Positions 22,901 through 33,281 of a DNA stretch of 64,000 nucleotides are shown piece by piece; position 1 is the first letter of the stretch; each line of letters opens with the position of its first letter. A model generated the notes under the pieces. That model ran no database searches. It saw nothing but the letters and a program-made list of their open reading frames with translations, and had not been told where the DNA came from. Source of the stretch: Yamagishiella unicocca (taxonomy: Eukaryota; Chlorophyta; Chlorophyceae; Chlamydomonadales; Volvocaceae); assembly GCA_003116995.1 (NCBI GenBank), contig BDSL01000015.1:1364001-1428000 (forward strand), in the 5' to 3' direction. The translations under genes and the position numbers were made by a program.

Positions 22901-25900
22901 TCACGCCCCATATTTTCTCACTTCCTCCTTCCGTCGTACAGGCCTCCGCCGTCCAACGCCGTACGCCGCCGTACCAGCCCGCGTCGTACCCGACTCCCCG
23001 TATATCCGTCCTCACCTTTCCTGACTCCGCCTCTTTCGCCGCGCCGCTGGGGCCTCTTCGTTGCTTTGACCCCTGTCCACCCGCTTAGCGCCTGGATATT
23101 GTTTCTAACGCCCCCTGCTGCCCCCTGCCCGCATGCTTCGCGTCTACCGCTTTCCCCACCCGCTCTGGGCCCTGGCCAGGTGAGTTCCGCCACTGGGTTG
23201 GGCCTCTGTTCTGGTAGTTTTTTGCTAGTCGTTGCGTTCTTGTCTGCGGGCGTCGGGACCTGCGTCTGGGCTTTCGCGTCCCCCATGGCGGCGCGGCGCG
23301 GCTTCGGCCTGCTCTCCTGGACGACCGCGGACCTCCTCTGGTAATGACAGCTTCCTCACACATCTGGTCGGTATTCGGGCGGGTCGGGCCGGGGCCTCCG
23401 ACTAGGACCGGGACTGGGACCGGACCGCGATGGCCGCTCTCCCATAGCGCCCCAACTCCCACAGTTCTCCTACTAGCGCCCAAAACCGATTCTGCGAAAA
23501 CTTTACGTGCGTCGCGTGGGGTCCTCGCTCCCGTGCGTCTCGCCGTAGCCGCTATAGCTTAGCCGCCAAAGGTCCTATTACGACCTTCGGCTTTCGTATC
23601 CCCAACCCAGTTCTCCAGCATGCATCTCAAAACTTCTGTTTTAAACGTTTTTTCGGACATCCACGGGTTTCCCTCGAACCCTCCCGCCCTCCCCCCTTAC
23701 CCCGGTTTTTTACTTGTAATCCCCCCTTACCCCCCTCCCTCCTTACCCCCCTCCCTCCCTGTCTTTACGAAGCGGTTTCTATTCGGTTTTGCTTTTCAGT
23801 GCCGACCCGCGGGTCTCCTCTCACCCCCTCCTCACCAGGAAGCCGCCCATGACGAACTGCCCCGTGTACGTGCCCGTCATGGTGGAGGATTGCCCCGCGG
23901 CCAGCAGACCCAGGGCCCAGATGTAAACAACCTGGGGGGGGGCGCGGGGGTGCCGGGGAGGGGAGGGGTTTTGGGGTTTCGGAGCGAAGGGCGCCGATGC
24001 AGGGCATGGAGATGGCGTAGGGAGCGCCCCCCCACCCCCCCGGCCAGCAATGCCACATACCTCACCAGTCGTTAACCACGTCACCAGCAGCAGGCAGGCA
24101 GGCAGGCCTCCAACCCCTCTTCCAACCCCTCTTCCAACCCCTCTTCCAACCCCCCTTCCAACCCCCCTTCCAACCCCTCTTCCAACTCCCCAGCGACGGC
24201 GCCTTCTCCCCTTGCCGCGCCTTTCCCTCCCTCCCGCCGCCCCATCCCCACTCCCCAGCCCACCCCTGGAGCTCGCCGGCTTCATCCCCCCTGGAGCTCA
24301 CCGGCTGTCCGTACGTGTCCCCCAGGTATCTCCCGGCGTTCTGCAGCCCGATGTCCGGCAGGTCGGCCCCGAAGAAGCCGGCGGCGAAGACGGCGGTAAT
24401 GAACAGGTTGATGACCACCGCCACCTGGGTCGGGGTGGGGGGGACGGGCGGGGGTCGGGGTGTCGGGGGTGGGAAAGGAGGGGAAGTACCGTAAAAGGGA
24501 GGAACAATAACGTAAAAGGGAGGGACTGATGGAGACCTGGAATACCCACACTGCCCGCAGCCCGCCCCGCACTCCCTCCCCTGCCATACCCCGGCCCCCG
24601 CCCGCCGCTTCTGCCCCCTCCGCCCCTTCCCCCCTCCTCCGCCGCCGCCGACCCACCACCAGCGACAGCGCGCTCTCTATCCCGAAGTACGTCAGCGCCT
24701 CCCTCTTGGCCGCCGGGTGGTCGCTGCCCAGCTTGCGGGTTTGAACCAGCGCGCTGTGCAGGTAGATGTTGTGCGGCATGATGAGTGAGCCCATCAGCGC
24801 GACAGCCTGGGGGGGGGGAAGAGGGGAAGACCCGTGGATGTAAGAAACCATGTTTGGGACAGACGTTTCGGGGCGGGGGTTTTACATAAAAGAACCGGTA
24901 ACTCAACATGGGAAGTGCAGCTGGTGAACAGCCTTCGAGTGGGGGGTCGAGGGGGCCGGTGGTCGGCACTTGAGCGGGGCAAGCGAAACCGACTCGAGAT
25001 CGTTGGCTGGCACTTAAAACAGAGGTAAGCAAAACCGACTAGAGGAAGGTTCGGGAACCCTTTTTGAGGTTGCATGCTGGGGAACTTGGTGCTGACGGAA
25101 CCTGAGGATGCGTCCCGCCACTGCTCACCACCGGCAGGTCCTTCTTGGGCAGCTGCGGCACCGCGAAGCCCCGGACCACCTCCGCCAGGGGCACCTCCGC
25201 CCGCACGTACATGACACCGAACGCGGCCACCATCACAGCAACCATACCCGCGAAGAAACCCTGGAGGAGCGGGGGGAAGGGGGGGAGGGCGGGGGGAGGT
25301 CAGTGTGGGCTGGGCGCGCGAGGGGGGTGGGGGGTAGGCGAGAAGAACCGGTTACACAACATCGGAAACGGAGGGGGGTGGCGGAGCGGGGGGCCGGGGG
25401 GGCTTCCCGGCACAAGGCTTACGGGTTACGGCCCCCCGGTGCTGAGGTGGTGGTTTGGTGGCAGGGGGGAAGACGTGCGCCCCTGCGCCGTGCCGGTGGC
25501 GACGCTAGTGGCGGCGGCGGTACGGCAGAGCGGCAGCGGCGGCAGCTGGTAGAATCAACCAATTCCCCTCGCACTGACCCAGCCACTCCTCGGGTGTCCC
25601 TCCCCCCCCCTTCTCCCTGCCCCCCGATTCTTTTTTCCAACCCCGTCAATCCCCCTGCCCGCCCGCCCCCTCCCACCTCCAGCACCCGAATTCCCAGCCG
25701 CTCAATGAACAGCAGCGCGAACGAGTCCACCGCGGTGAACAGCACACCCGCCCACAGCGGCAGCCGCCCGCCGCTGAGCAGGGCCAGTGCGATGGCGCTG
25801 CCTGCAGAGGAGGGCAGCGCAGCCGCGGAGGGAGGGGAGGGAGGGGAGGGAGGGGCCTGGTGGAGGCGAGGGGAGGACAGTGGAGGGGTGCTGGATGCCA

Positions 25901-27774
25901 CAGCTGTTCATGAAAGGCGATGGCCGGGGGATCGTGGCAATCCCACAAGCAGGGGGATCGTGGCGGGCACTAAGGGCGGGGGTGCCAGGTACAGTGGGGG
26001 TGCCAGGTCCTCCGCGTGCGTCTCCCTGCCCTTCATAAGCAGCGCCCCCGCCCCGCCCTCCGTCCCTCTCCCCCCCCCCGCCCCTGTCCCCCCGCCCCTG
26101 CCCCTTCCCCCCCCGGTCCCCTCCCCCCTCCCCACGACCCCACCTATGACCTCCTGCACGTCGCTTCCGATGATGGCGATTTCGGCCATCAGCCACAACG
26201 CGATGCGGGGGCCGGTAGGGTACTGCTGCCTGGGGGGGGGAGGAGAGGGCGGGGGGAACAGCGGGCGAGGGCCCACATGTTGCTGCGTAGCTCCGGCGCC
26301 CGCTGCGCAATCGCGGCCATCGCTCCGGGGCCCTGCTGCACGCAGCGGCGGCAAGCCGGGCCGGAGCCCGGTTTGGGTGCCCACGCACGCACGCACGCAC
26401 GCATGAAGGATGACGCGACAAAGACACTACGCGTCGGGCCCCCCCTACTGACGAGGCACGCCCGCCTGTGCCCTTCTGCCCGACGGGGGTAGTAACGCCG
26501 GGACACCCCCCCCGGTGCGCAAACCTGCACCTCCCTGCCGCCCCCTCTCTTCCCCCCAGGCTGCCCCCCGGGCCCTACCTGCAGTGCTGCGCCAGGTGCT
26601 GTCCCGTGACCACCCCCAGCTTGGCCGCCTGCATCTGAACCACCAGGCCCTGGCAGCCGCGAGAAGGGGGGCCCAGAGGCTGATTAGCGGCAGGACCTGA
26701 CCACCACATAACAAGACCAAGTAGGTCGGCACAGGGGGAGCTCCCCTCTTAGTGCCGCCGTCCCCCAGCACCACTACCAGGCTCGCCCAGGGTCCCCGTC
26801 CCATAGCGCAGCGCTAGTCCCCTAACGCCTGCTCCCGTCTCCAAGACCCCACTCCCACAGCCCCCCGCGCCACCACCCCGAGCTCCTCGCCGCTCTAACG
26901 CCCTCGCCCGACTCCTTTCACCCGAAACACACTCCTCTCCCCCCCTCGGATTTCACCGAGGTCCCCATTGGAATCCGCCGTAGCCCCGCCCAAATCCGGG
27001 CTCCTGGATTCTGGTTCCACTCCGCGGTCTCACCATGGCGGTGCTGAGCAGCAGCAGCCACAGCAGCACATACCCCGCCTGCGCCCCGACCTGCAGGTCG
27101 CTCTCCAGGTTGCCGGGGTCCTGAGCAGCAGCAGGAAGAGAAGAGAGGAGAGGGGGATTACAGTAAAAGAACCGGTAACTCGACTGGGGAAATGTAGTGG
27201 GTGCATAGGCTTCGGACACCGGGAGGGGGAGGGGGAGGACAGCGGGAGGGAGCGAGGCGGGTTTGGGCTGTGGTTATGAGGTGGTGAGTCGCGTAATCGG
27301 CTAGGCTGGGGGGGCCGCATAGAGCGGGTTGCAGCGGGGGCGGAGTGCGCATCAGGATGCGGGGCGACGCGAGGGAGGGAGGAGGGGCGCGATGGGGCAA
27401 GGAAGTCCTGATTGGTGAGACGTATGGAACTGCAGGCTCCGATTCGAAGGGAGATGCCCTTCTGGGTGCGCTGTAGGTAGGTGGGCGGATTGGTGGGTAG
27501 AGGTCGGGCATCACGAGCAAGTGCGGATTGGGATCTACTATCAGAAAGCGAACTCGAAGGGCACTCGAAGGGCAGCACATAGACGCAAGAGCGAACGGGC
27601 CCTTTGGCATGGACTTACCACGTATGCAATTGACATCAGGATCCCAGGTCCCATGAATTGCAATAGTCTCCTGAAGGAAAATTTGTGTTGACGGGCATCA
27701 TTCCAGTCGACTTCCTCCACGGTGACCACCGCCGGCGCGGCCCCACCGCCGCGATCCTCGGCGACGGACGACAT
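19946..27774 (-). CDS. NRAMP-family divalent metal transporter
   Basis: Proton-coupled Mn/Fe-type transporter of the NRAMP (SLC11) family, a polytopic membrane protein. Eleven exons, all in phase: 27774-27619, 27120-27034, 26649-26579, 26229-26144, 25801-25677, 25260-25129, 24806-24657, 24424-24302, 23931-23836, 21562-21395 and 20881-19946, giving 709 residues. Diagnostic motifs are present: [11 protein letters not shown] joined to [10 protein letters not shown] (metal-binding DPGN at residues 53-56), [47 protein letters not shown] (MPHN at 229-232), and [18 protein letters not shown]. Exon 11 carries the last membrane segments ([14 protein letters not shown], then [13 protein letters not shown]). 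A roughly 200-residue Gly/Glu/Ala-rich, low-complexity tail follows, with a Gln run and ending [10 protein letters not shown]. The tail looks cytosolic and fast-evolving. Which compartment the protein serves cannot be told from sequence alone. Introns are large (one of 2.3 kb) and carry repeats and a retroelement fragment. Confidence 0.95.
20903..20972 (+). repeat. Dispersed intronic element, copy in NRAMP last intron
   Basis: GGAACCGGTAACTCGACTGG, then GTAATGTAGTTGGTGCATAG. It lies close to the acceptor of the last NRAMP intron, antisense to that gene. Confidence 0.8.
21778..22176 (+). mobile_element. Reverse-transcriptase C-terminal fragment (Penelope-like retroelement relic)
   Basis: An open frame of about 130 codons reads [62 protein letters not shown] and [12 protein letters not shown]. 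This order matches the end of the fingers/palm and the thumb of Penelope-like or related reverse transcriptases: FLDL, LYDKR, a His/Ser-rich stretch, Q-x-x-R, then a GY/GH-type helix. No palm domain with the catalytic aspartates is found upstream, so it is 5'-truncated. It sits antisense in the 2.3-kb NRAMP intron and ends with a stop at 22174-22176. Assignment to a specific element class is inference. Confidence 0.55.
22340..22492. repeat. 38-bp tandem repeat, 4 copies
   Basis: Unit includes CCCCGGCGTCCAGCAGCCAC and AGCAGCCGCAGCACCCAG. It lies in the NRAMP intron just downstream of the retroelement fragment and may be its 3' region. Confidence 0.95.
24109..24188. repeat. 12-bp tandem repeat, about 6-7 copies
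   Basis: CCAACCCCTCTT units in an NRAMP intron, preceded by a GGCA run. Confidence 0.9.
24876..24945 (+). repeat. Dispersed intronic element, NRAMP intron copy
   Basis: AAAGAACCGGTAACTCAACA followed by TGGGAAGTGCAGCTGGTGAA and CAGCCTTCGAGTGGGG. It is antisense to the NRAMP gene and close in sequence to the copy at 12112. Confidence 0.8.
25336..25370 (+). repeat. Dispersed intronic element, partial copy
   Basis: AAGAACCGGTTACACAACAT only; the rest of the element is missing or diverged. It lies in the next NRAMP intron. Confidence 0.5.
27153..27222 (+). repeat. Dispersed intronic element, NRAMP first intron copy
   Basis: AAAAGAACCGGTAACTCGAC followed by TGGGGAAATGTAGTGGGTGC and ATAGGCTTCGG. 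It lies just beyond the acceptor side of exon 2, antisense to the gene. Confidence 0.8.
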
Positions 27775-28359
27775 CGGTAACTAATGCTTGCAGATGAATT
27801 GAGATGAAGGCTGGCCAAAATTAACACAAGGCGATATAAATGAAGACGTGGCGGGTTGGTAAGCAAAACTTGAATACCCAGGCGCGTGCCGGCGTGTGGC
27901 TTGCGATGTGGAAGTCCTCCGCCAAACCAATTTCATGACATCGGTACTAGTATTTTCTATGCGTTCATCACGGACCGAGGGAAGCTAACTTATGGCAACG
28001 TGGAGACACGTGCACTGGAATGGCAGCGCAGCTTTATTAGTGGGAAGTAATAGGCCATATCAAAGCTCAATTAGGAAAACTGCAACCTGGGTACGTCCGC
28101 AGACGCTAGAAGAGATAGCTTATTGGTACCGGCAATGCTCGTCCAATCTCATTTCCGATCGGCCGTGGTTAGATAGCTTTGTAAAAATGCTGGCTATCCA
28201 GGAAAAGCAGACACACAGTAAGAAGTCTGGGATATGCGAACTTCTGGACCTACTGCCGTAAAAGTAGTTATGGTCCGCACGCTGCACTCGCGCTGGGGCC
28301 GCCAAACCTGACACAGGGACCATAAATATACGCCGGGGATTTATATACATATCCTCATA
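27775..28359. other. NRAMP 5' flank; small unassigned ORF
   Basis: Promoter side of the NRAMP gene. A plus-strand frame at 27992-28261 (89 codons, MATWRHVHWNGSAALL... ending ELLDLLP) has fairly protein-like composition, but I recognise no family in it and no splice context supports it. Confidence 0.3.
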
Positions 28360-29162
28360 CTACAGCAACTCATTTCCAAGCAGATCCAAGACAAGCCCAC
28401 TATTAACGCACAGGGGCTGCATCATGGCAGGTTCCATTTTGATGTCTGGCTGCATTCCAGCCATGTTGATTGGCCCCAAATCCGCAAGGCAAAGCTGGCA
28501 ACGCGGTACGCCAGGGCGCTGCTGGGCGTTGTGAGGCGCTGTAACAACGGTGCGGCAGCTGGTATGGGATGCGTATGGGAGCCGTGGGGAGCCGTTTAAT
28601 CCGGCCAGCATGAACCGGTGGGTTTTACAACAAAAGGTATGTGAACTGTACGGACAGTGACCTGCTGAGAAGCAGAAGATGCGTATGCGTGTCTGGCGGA
28701 CACGAAGGCAAGGCGGAGAGGGGCCGCGCCTTGGCATGTCAGGCGGACACGTGGTCGTCCCATCTCCCGGACACTTTCATCATATTTACTACTTGGTGGT
28801 CAGGAGGGGGTATAAAAGGAACCCATGGACCGGTATTGTGAAACCGACTAGAGGGGCAAGGGGCAAGCGAAGCCAAGCTTAACAAGCTCCCAACGCCGTT
28901 CCATACCGCAAAAAGGGTATCCGAGCTGCTCACAGGCGACTGCCTGAGAGCAAGACATGGCAGTGCAAACAGACACTGGATCGACCCAAATACCGGAATA
29001 ACCTTACTTACGTGCAGCCGGCCGCCTCAACGACGTCGTTGGCGAAGGAGAAGGTCTAGCGGCGGCAGTGGCGGCAGCGACTAGGGGGCGACTACTGGCG
29101 ACTAGCGGCGACGCACGGCGGTCGCAGTTGCTTGCCGCCGCTGAACCGGCGGTGCGTAGCAT
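28360..29162 (-). CDS. Possible small gene, two exons seen, unrecognised
   Basis: Weak candidate. A first exon from the ATG at 29162 to 29012 encodes a Ser/Ala/Arg-rich stretch (MLRTAGSAAASNCDRRASPL) that looks like an organelle leader. It ends at a good donor (GTAAGTAAGG). A terminal exon at 28538-28360 follows an acceptor (TTACAG) and reads CQLCLADLGPINMAG, ending LVLDLLGNELL before the stop. Connecting exons between 29011 and 28539 were not found, so the two pieces may not belong together. Confidence 0.25.
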
Positions 29163-30212
29163 TCTCGCTGGAACCTGCGGGAAGACATTGACGAGGGCAG
29201 AAATGATGGCTGTTCGCCATGTGCCCGTGAATACCGGCGTGATATCTATTTGCCCCTGGTCCGGACTTGCTCGGGAAAGCTCATGCTTCAGCAGGTTTAA
29301 GGGACGAAATTCTCCTAGCCAGACGCGGAGGATACAACAAAGCCGCTCCAACCACCGCGAGCGCAACTGCACGCTTGTACGAAGGTGGTTACAAGGTTCA
29401 AGGCTTCAAGCCTTTTCCTGTCGCGCCGAATTGAGGTGATATTCTCGTAAAGGCTAGGTTTGTCGTCATACCTGCCACACTGGCAGATTCTAGCAACCTT
29501 TTCGCGTGGCTTGCGAAATTGATTCACCGAGACGTTTGCCTGGATAGGGAGACCACACCTGGTGAGTGTGAGGACCTGAAAACATAGAGCCTTGAGCTTA
29601 CACGGTAACAAGTTTCAGACGCTTATGTTTCGCGACACACTACCGCGCTTTCGTCTTTACCCGCATGGCGCTTTCACACCACCAGTATCGCCTTGCGAGG
29701 CACGACGTCTTTACGCTGAACTTCGTACGTAACCCATATCCTGCCGCAGGATGGCGCCCCAAGGCCAGCGTCGGTCAACATCCATGCTGGTGGGCCATTT
29801 TGCTGGAAGTAGAGCAGAAGAAGTAACCCTGTTTGTAGTTCCTAATTGTGTGGAGATACGTTCGGCTTGTACCGTACTTACTGGTGCTTCTCGCCGTTCT
29901 GCCTGACCCAATCAGCGCCATCAAAAAAGTGGCCGGCGCCGATCGATAGGCGTTGCTAGCCAAAATCAATCCAAAGCAACACCAGCAATCCAGTTGAATG
30001 ACATTGAGGTGAGGGCTTGACTAGTCAACTGTCAACTGGGTTGGGCGGAACTTCCAACTCGAAGGATTAAGCATACGCTTGGGAAGGTGGACGTTGTGGG
30101 CCTTGCCGTCACATGCATTCTTCGCGATATGCAACCATCGACGTAGCCTGTGGACAGATCTGAGGAACTTAATGTAAGGTATCTTTGTGTACTGTATGTG
30201 CCCACCCGTCAG
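29163..30212. other. No gene supported
   Basis: Expected to hold the 5' exons and promoter of the plus-strand gene whose exons begin at 30213. No exon with convincing splice sites was identified. Composition is less GC-rich than the flanks. Confidence 0.4.
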
Positions 30213-31959
30213 GTTCACGACCAGATGGTGGTGCACATGGAACAACTACGCCTAAAATGCCGAGGTCAAGGCTGCAAGGGGTCTATCACACCGCCCAAGA
30301 AGCACGATACCAGTGACAATGCCCACGGTCGCAAGTGAGTTGGACAGTTAGGCGGGACATTGGGCGCAACGTTGGGAGTTTGCTTGGGGCCAGGAGAGGA
30401 TTCGATTATGGACTTGCCTTCCTGATATGGCAGCCTGGATGGCAGGTTCGAAAGGCTCTCATAGGTACACTCCGCAACTGGACCCTAACCATCCCCTATC
30501 CAAAAAAATCGCCCACAGGGTCTCTGAAGGTGGCCGCCGGTTTTTTCGGCTCTTCACAAAAGCAAATAGGAAGGGCACCTGCTCGCCTGGCGTGGCACTG
30601 GCCCGTCGCAAGGATATTGCCGCCCAAGCCACGGGCGTGCACCGGCCCCATGCACTTGCAGCTGCAGTGAAGGCTCCGCAGGCCGTAAAGCAGCGCTCCC
30701 TCCGCGGCCTGGCTGCCCTGTTTGCATGCCTGAAGCCCGCTGTGGCGGTACTTGACAAGGAACGCAAGCCCGTCCTCGCCCGCAGCAACAGCGCGCCGGG
30801 CCGCCTGACGACCAGCACGAGCGTCGTCGTGCAGGTAAGAGCCGCGCGCGTGCCGTGTGGACTGGTGGGTCGTGTGGCGGGTGCTCCACTGGCAGCTGCG
30901 CTCGCTCCCAGATGTAGGCACGGCGTGCGTGTACGGCTGGGTTTGTTTCATTTCCATGCTTGCACTTTGGCCGTTGGAACCCAATTTACCACTTACGAAA
31001 GATATCACTCCGCAGGTAGGTCATTCCACGACATCCTGGAGCGATTACGTAAACGGGCCGCAGGGTCCACTATATATCCCAACACCATGCAGATAGCGCT
31101 CTACCGAACTGTACGGTACCTGTACAGCAGCAGGACAGCTTATGATGTCCTATGTCCGCTACGCCTCGTCCTGCCTGCATTGGCTGTGGGACTGGGCGCC
31201 CTGTTAGGGAGGGAGGGTCATGTGCGAAACGCGAACCCGACGGGCGTGCAGCTGCGCGATAGGCGTGCGTTCCACACCTGATGAACTGGGTGAGGTTGGT
31301 TCCTCGGACCAAGGGTAAACTGGGCGAGGTTGGTTCCTCGGACCAAGGGTAAACTGGGCGAGGTTGGTTCCTCGACCAAGGAAGTGTTCCTCCCACTAGC
31401 CCCAACTCAATTACACCCTCCATGAAAATTACTTCACTCCCCTGAAGCGTATCCCAGGGCTGTCCCCTCCTGTCTTCGTCTGCTGCCACACATGCGCGCC
31501 TCACCACAGCCCATCCTCCTGACCACCACCGCCTGCCTGGCGCCCCCCACCCCTCAGGCCCCCCTACTGTTCAAGCGCTCCCAGCGCCGGCACCCGCCGC
31601 AATACCCCCTTCCCTCCCGCCCCTTTGCTCCATCCCATGTCGACGAGGTCGTGCTGGAGTTTCAGGTGAAAGGGCTCGACATTTGTGACCGAAGGTGTAC
31701 GTAACATGCCAACTGTGGGTGCGGTCGTATGCTGTGATGCATGCCATGCGCCATCCATGAGCTGGGGTACTTGCGATGCTTTTCTGACACTTGAGTGCAG
31801 CCGAAGGATGTAGCCATTCGGCAGCTTGGCCGATACCCCGTTTGTCGTGCCCGCGAATCAACTTATTTTCAGGTGTACCAGGAGATGATGGAATGTCTGG
31901 CAGCTCGCCGCAGCGATGGCGGCACGGGACTGATGGTCCCTCGACAAACTCTGAATTGA
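30213..31959 (+). CDS. Hypothetical protein, 3' exons of a spliced gene
   Basis: Product not recognised. Four exons join in phase: 30213-30327, 30446-30834, 31558-31665 and 31873-31959 (stop TGA). The first visible exon reads VHDQMVVHMEQLRLKCRG, then CKGSITPPKKH. The second reads HPLSKKIAHRVSEGGRRFF, then KPVLARSNSAPGRL. The third begins APLLFKRSQRRHPPQYPL. The last is VYQEMMECLAARRSDGG, ending VPRQTLN. The protein part seen is basic and Ser/Pro/Arg-rich, with no membrane segment. The last two introns have clean sites (GTAAGA and GTGAAA donors, CTCAG and TTCAG acceptors). The first donor would be GTCGCA, which is unusual; a GTGAGT seven bases later breaks the phase. The true start lies upstream and was not found. 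Confidence 0.55.
31283..31378. repeat. 33-bp tandem repeat, 3 copies
   Basis: AACTGGGCGAGGTTGGTTCC followed by TCGGACCAAGGGT, within an intron of the hypothetical gene at 30213-31959. Confidence 0.95.
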
Positions 31960-33281
31960 TTTCCCATAGACAGAGTAGCATGGATGTGTCGGGGTTCGAC
32001 AACACCGGGGTTCGACAGCACCGGGGTTCGACAGCAGTGGGGTGCATCAGCTGCAACGGGCGTCGGTCTGTCGTCTGTTTCGTGAGGGGCAACGGATCAT
32101 GGCTGACCAAATGTCTGCCTCTGCCCGCTGCATTAGCGAGCAGTGGAGGAGAATTGATCCTTCTTACATGGACATTACTGCGCACAGGGCCAGCGGCCTT
32201 TGCGCCAGTGCAGGAGTGGACTGATCTAATTGCATCCGTGTGAAAAGGCGTGCACCGTGAAGTGCGGCTGCCGGGGCCTTATGACGGCCTATAAGCAAGC
32301 TGCGGTCACGCATTGTGAGAGGGTGAGAACGTGCTTGCTTTCGCCGCTGGCTCTGGGGGCCATCATCCACTCGCAGTGGTTCCTAGGTGGGGATTACAAC
32401 ATGACATGCATGCCTTAGCGATGAGGCGAAGGTGGCGTCGTCATGCATCCGTCGCGTACCGGTATCTGACATATTGCTTTCCTAGTTCGCACTGTTCATA
32501 GTGCGTGGTGGATATTCATTTGAGGTCATCGCTTCGAAGCAGTAGATGTTACCGTGTTGGCTCAAGAGGCCCAGACCAAGAGGGAGCGCCATCTGTAGTA
32601 GCAACTGTATGTTGCAGGAGGCCCTAGACCATATGGTAGAGCCATAACAGACGCAGGAAGAGGAACAAACCGTTCGATCGAGATACGGCAAACCACCAGA
32701 AACCCCGACCAAGGCCCCAGAGAGCAAAGAGCGGCACCAACCACCCATGGGGAAGGAGCCCAAATGGCCCCCCTATCAGCAGTACACCAACTGCAGACCA
32801 TGCAGCCCCTCAGCCAGAGCAGCCAGCGGAGCGCCCCAACAAGCCGAGCAGAAGCCCCCCATCTATGTTGTCTGCCGGGCTTGCCTGCTCCTGCCTAGCA
32901 CAACCCCTGGTGACCTCCCTGCGTCACCATTTATGGCGGCATAAATACGCCACGCAACAAACCGGCGCAGCCGATCACCTGCCACCCACGTTTGACATCA
33001 ATCTGGAGTAACTGCACGGTACCATGCTTCTTAGGCCCCCTGCGAGCCAGCCTGTTGGCCGGTGGTTGCCGCCCAGGGCTGTGTGACCGGTTGTTGCGGC
33101 TGCGAGGCTTATGCAGCCCCCGAGCCGATGGCAATCATTCCACGATGATACGGTGCTTGCGTTGCTTGCAGTGACAAATGGTGCTTCACGCCTATGCACG
33201 AAGCCCGATGCCTGCCGTCTACTGAAACAATCATGGCGTAGGTTGACAGTGAATTCAACCCACATATCGCCAGCTAGCCTC
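31960..33281. other. Convergent intergenic region; no gene supported
   Basis: Lies between the stop codons of the hypothetical gene (plus) and the dehydroquinate-synthase-like gene (minus). It contains a 17-bp CACCGGGGTTCGACAGC-type repeat (31990-32041). Short frames at 32042-32243 and 32747-32944 show no domain. Confidence 0.55.

Noticed and set aside
28811..28818. TATAAAAG on the plus strand
   Set aside because: Good TATA match, but no supportable plus-strand gene follows.
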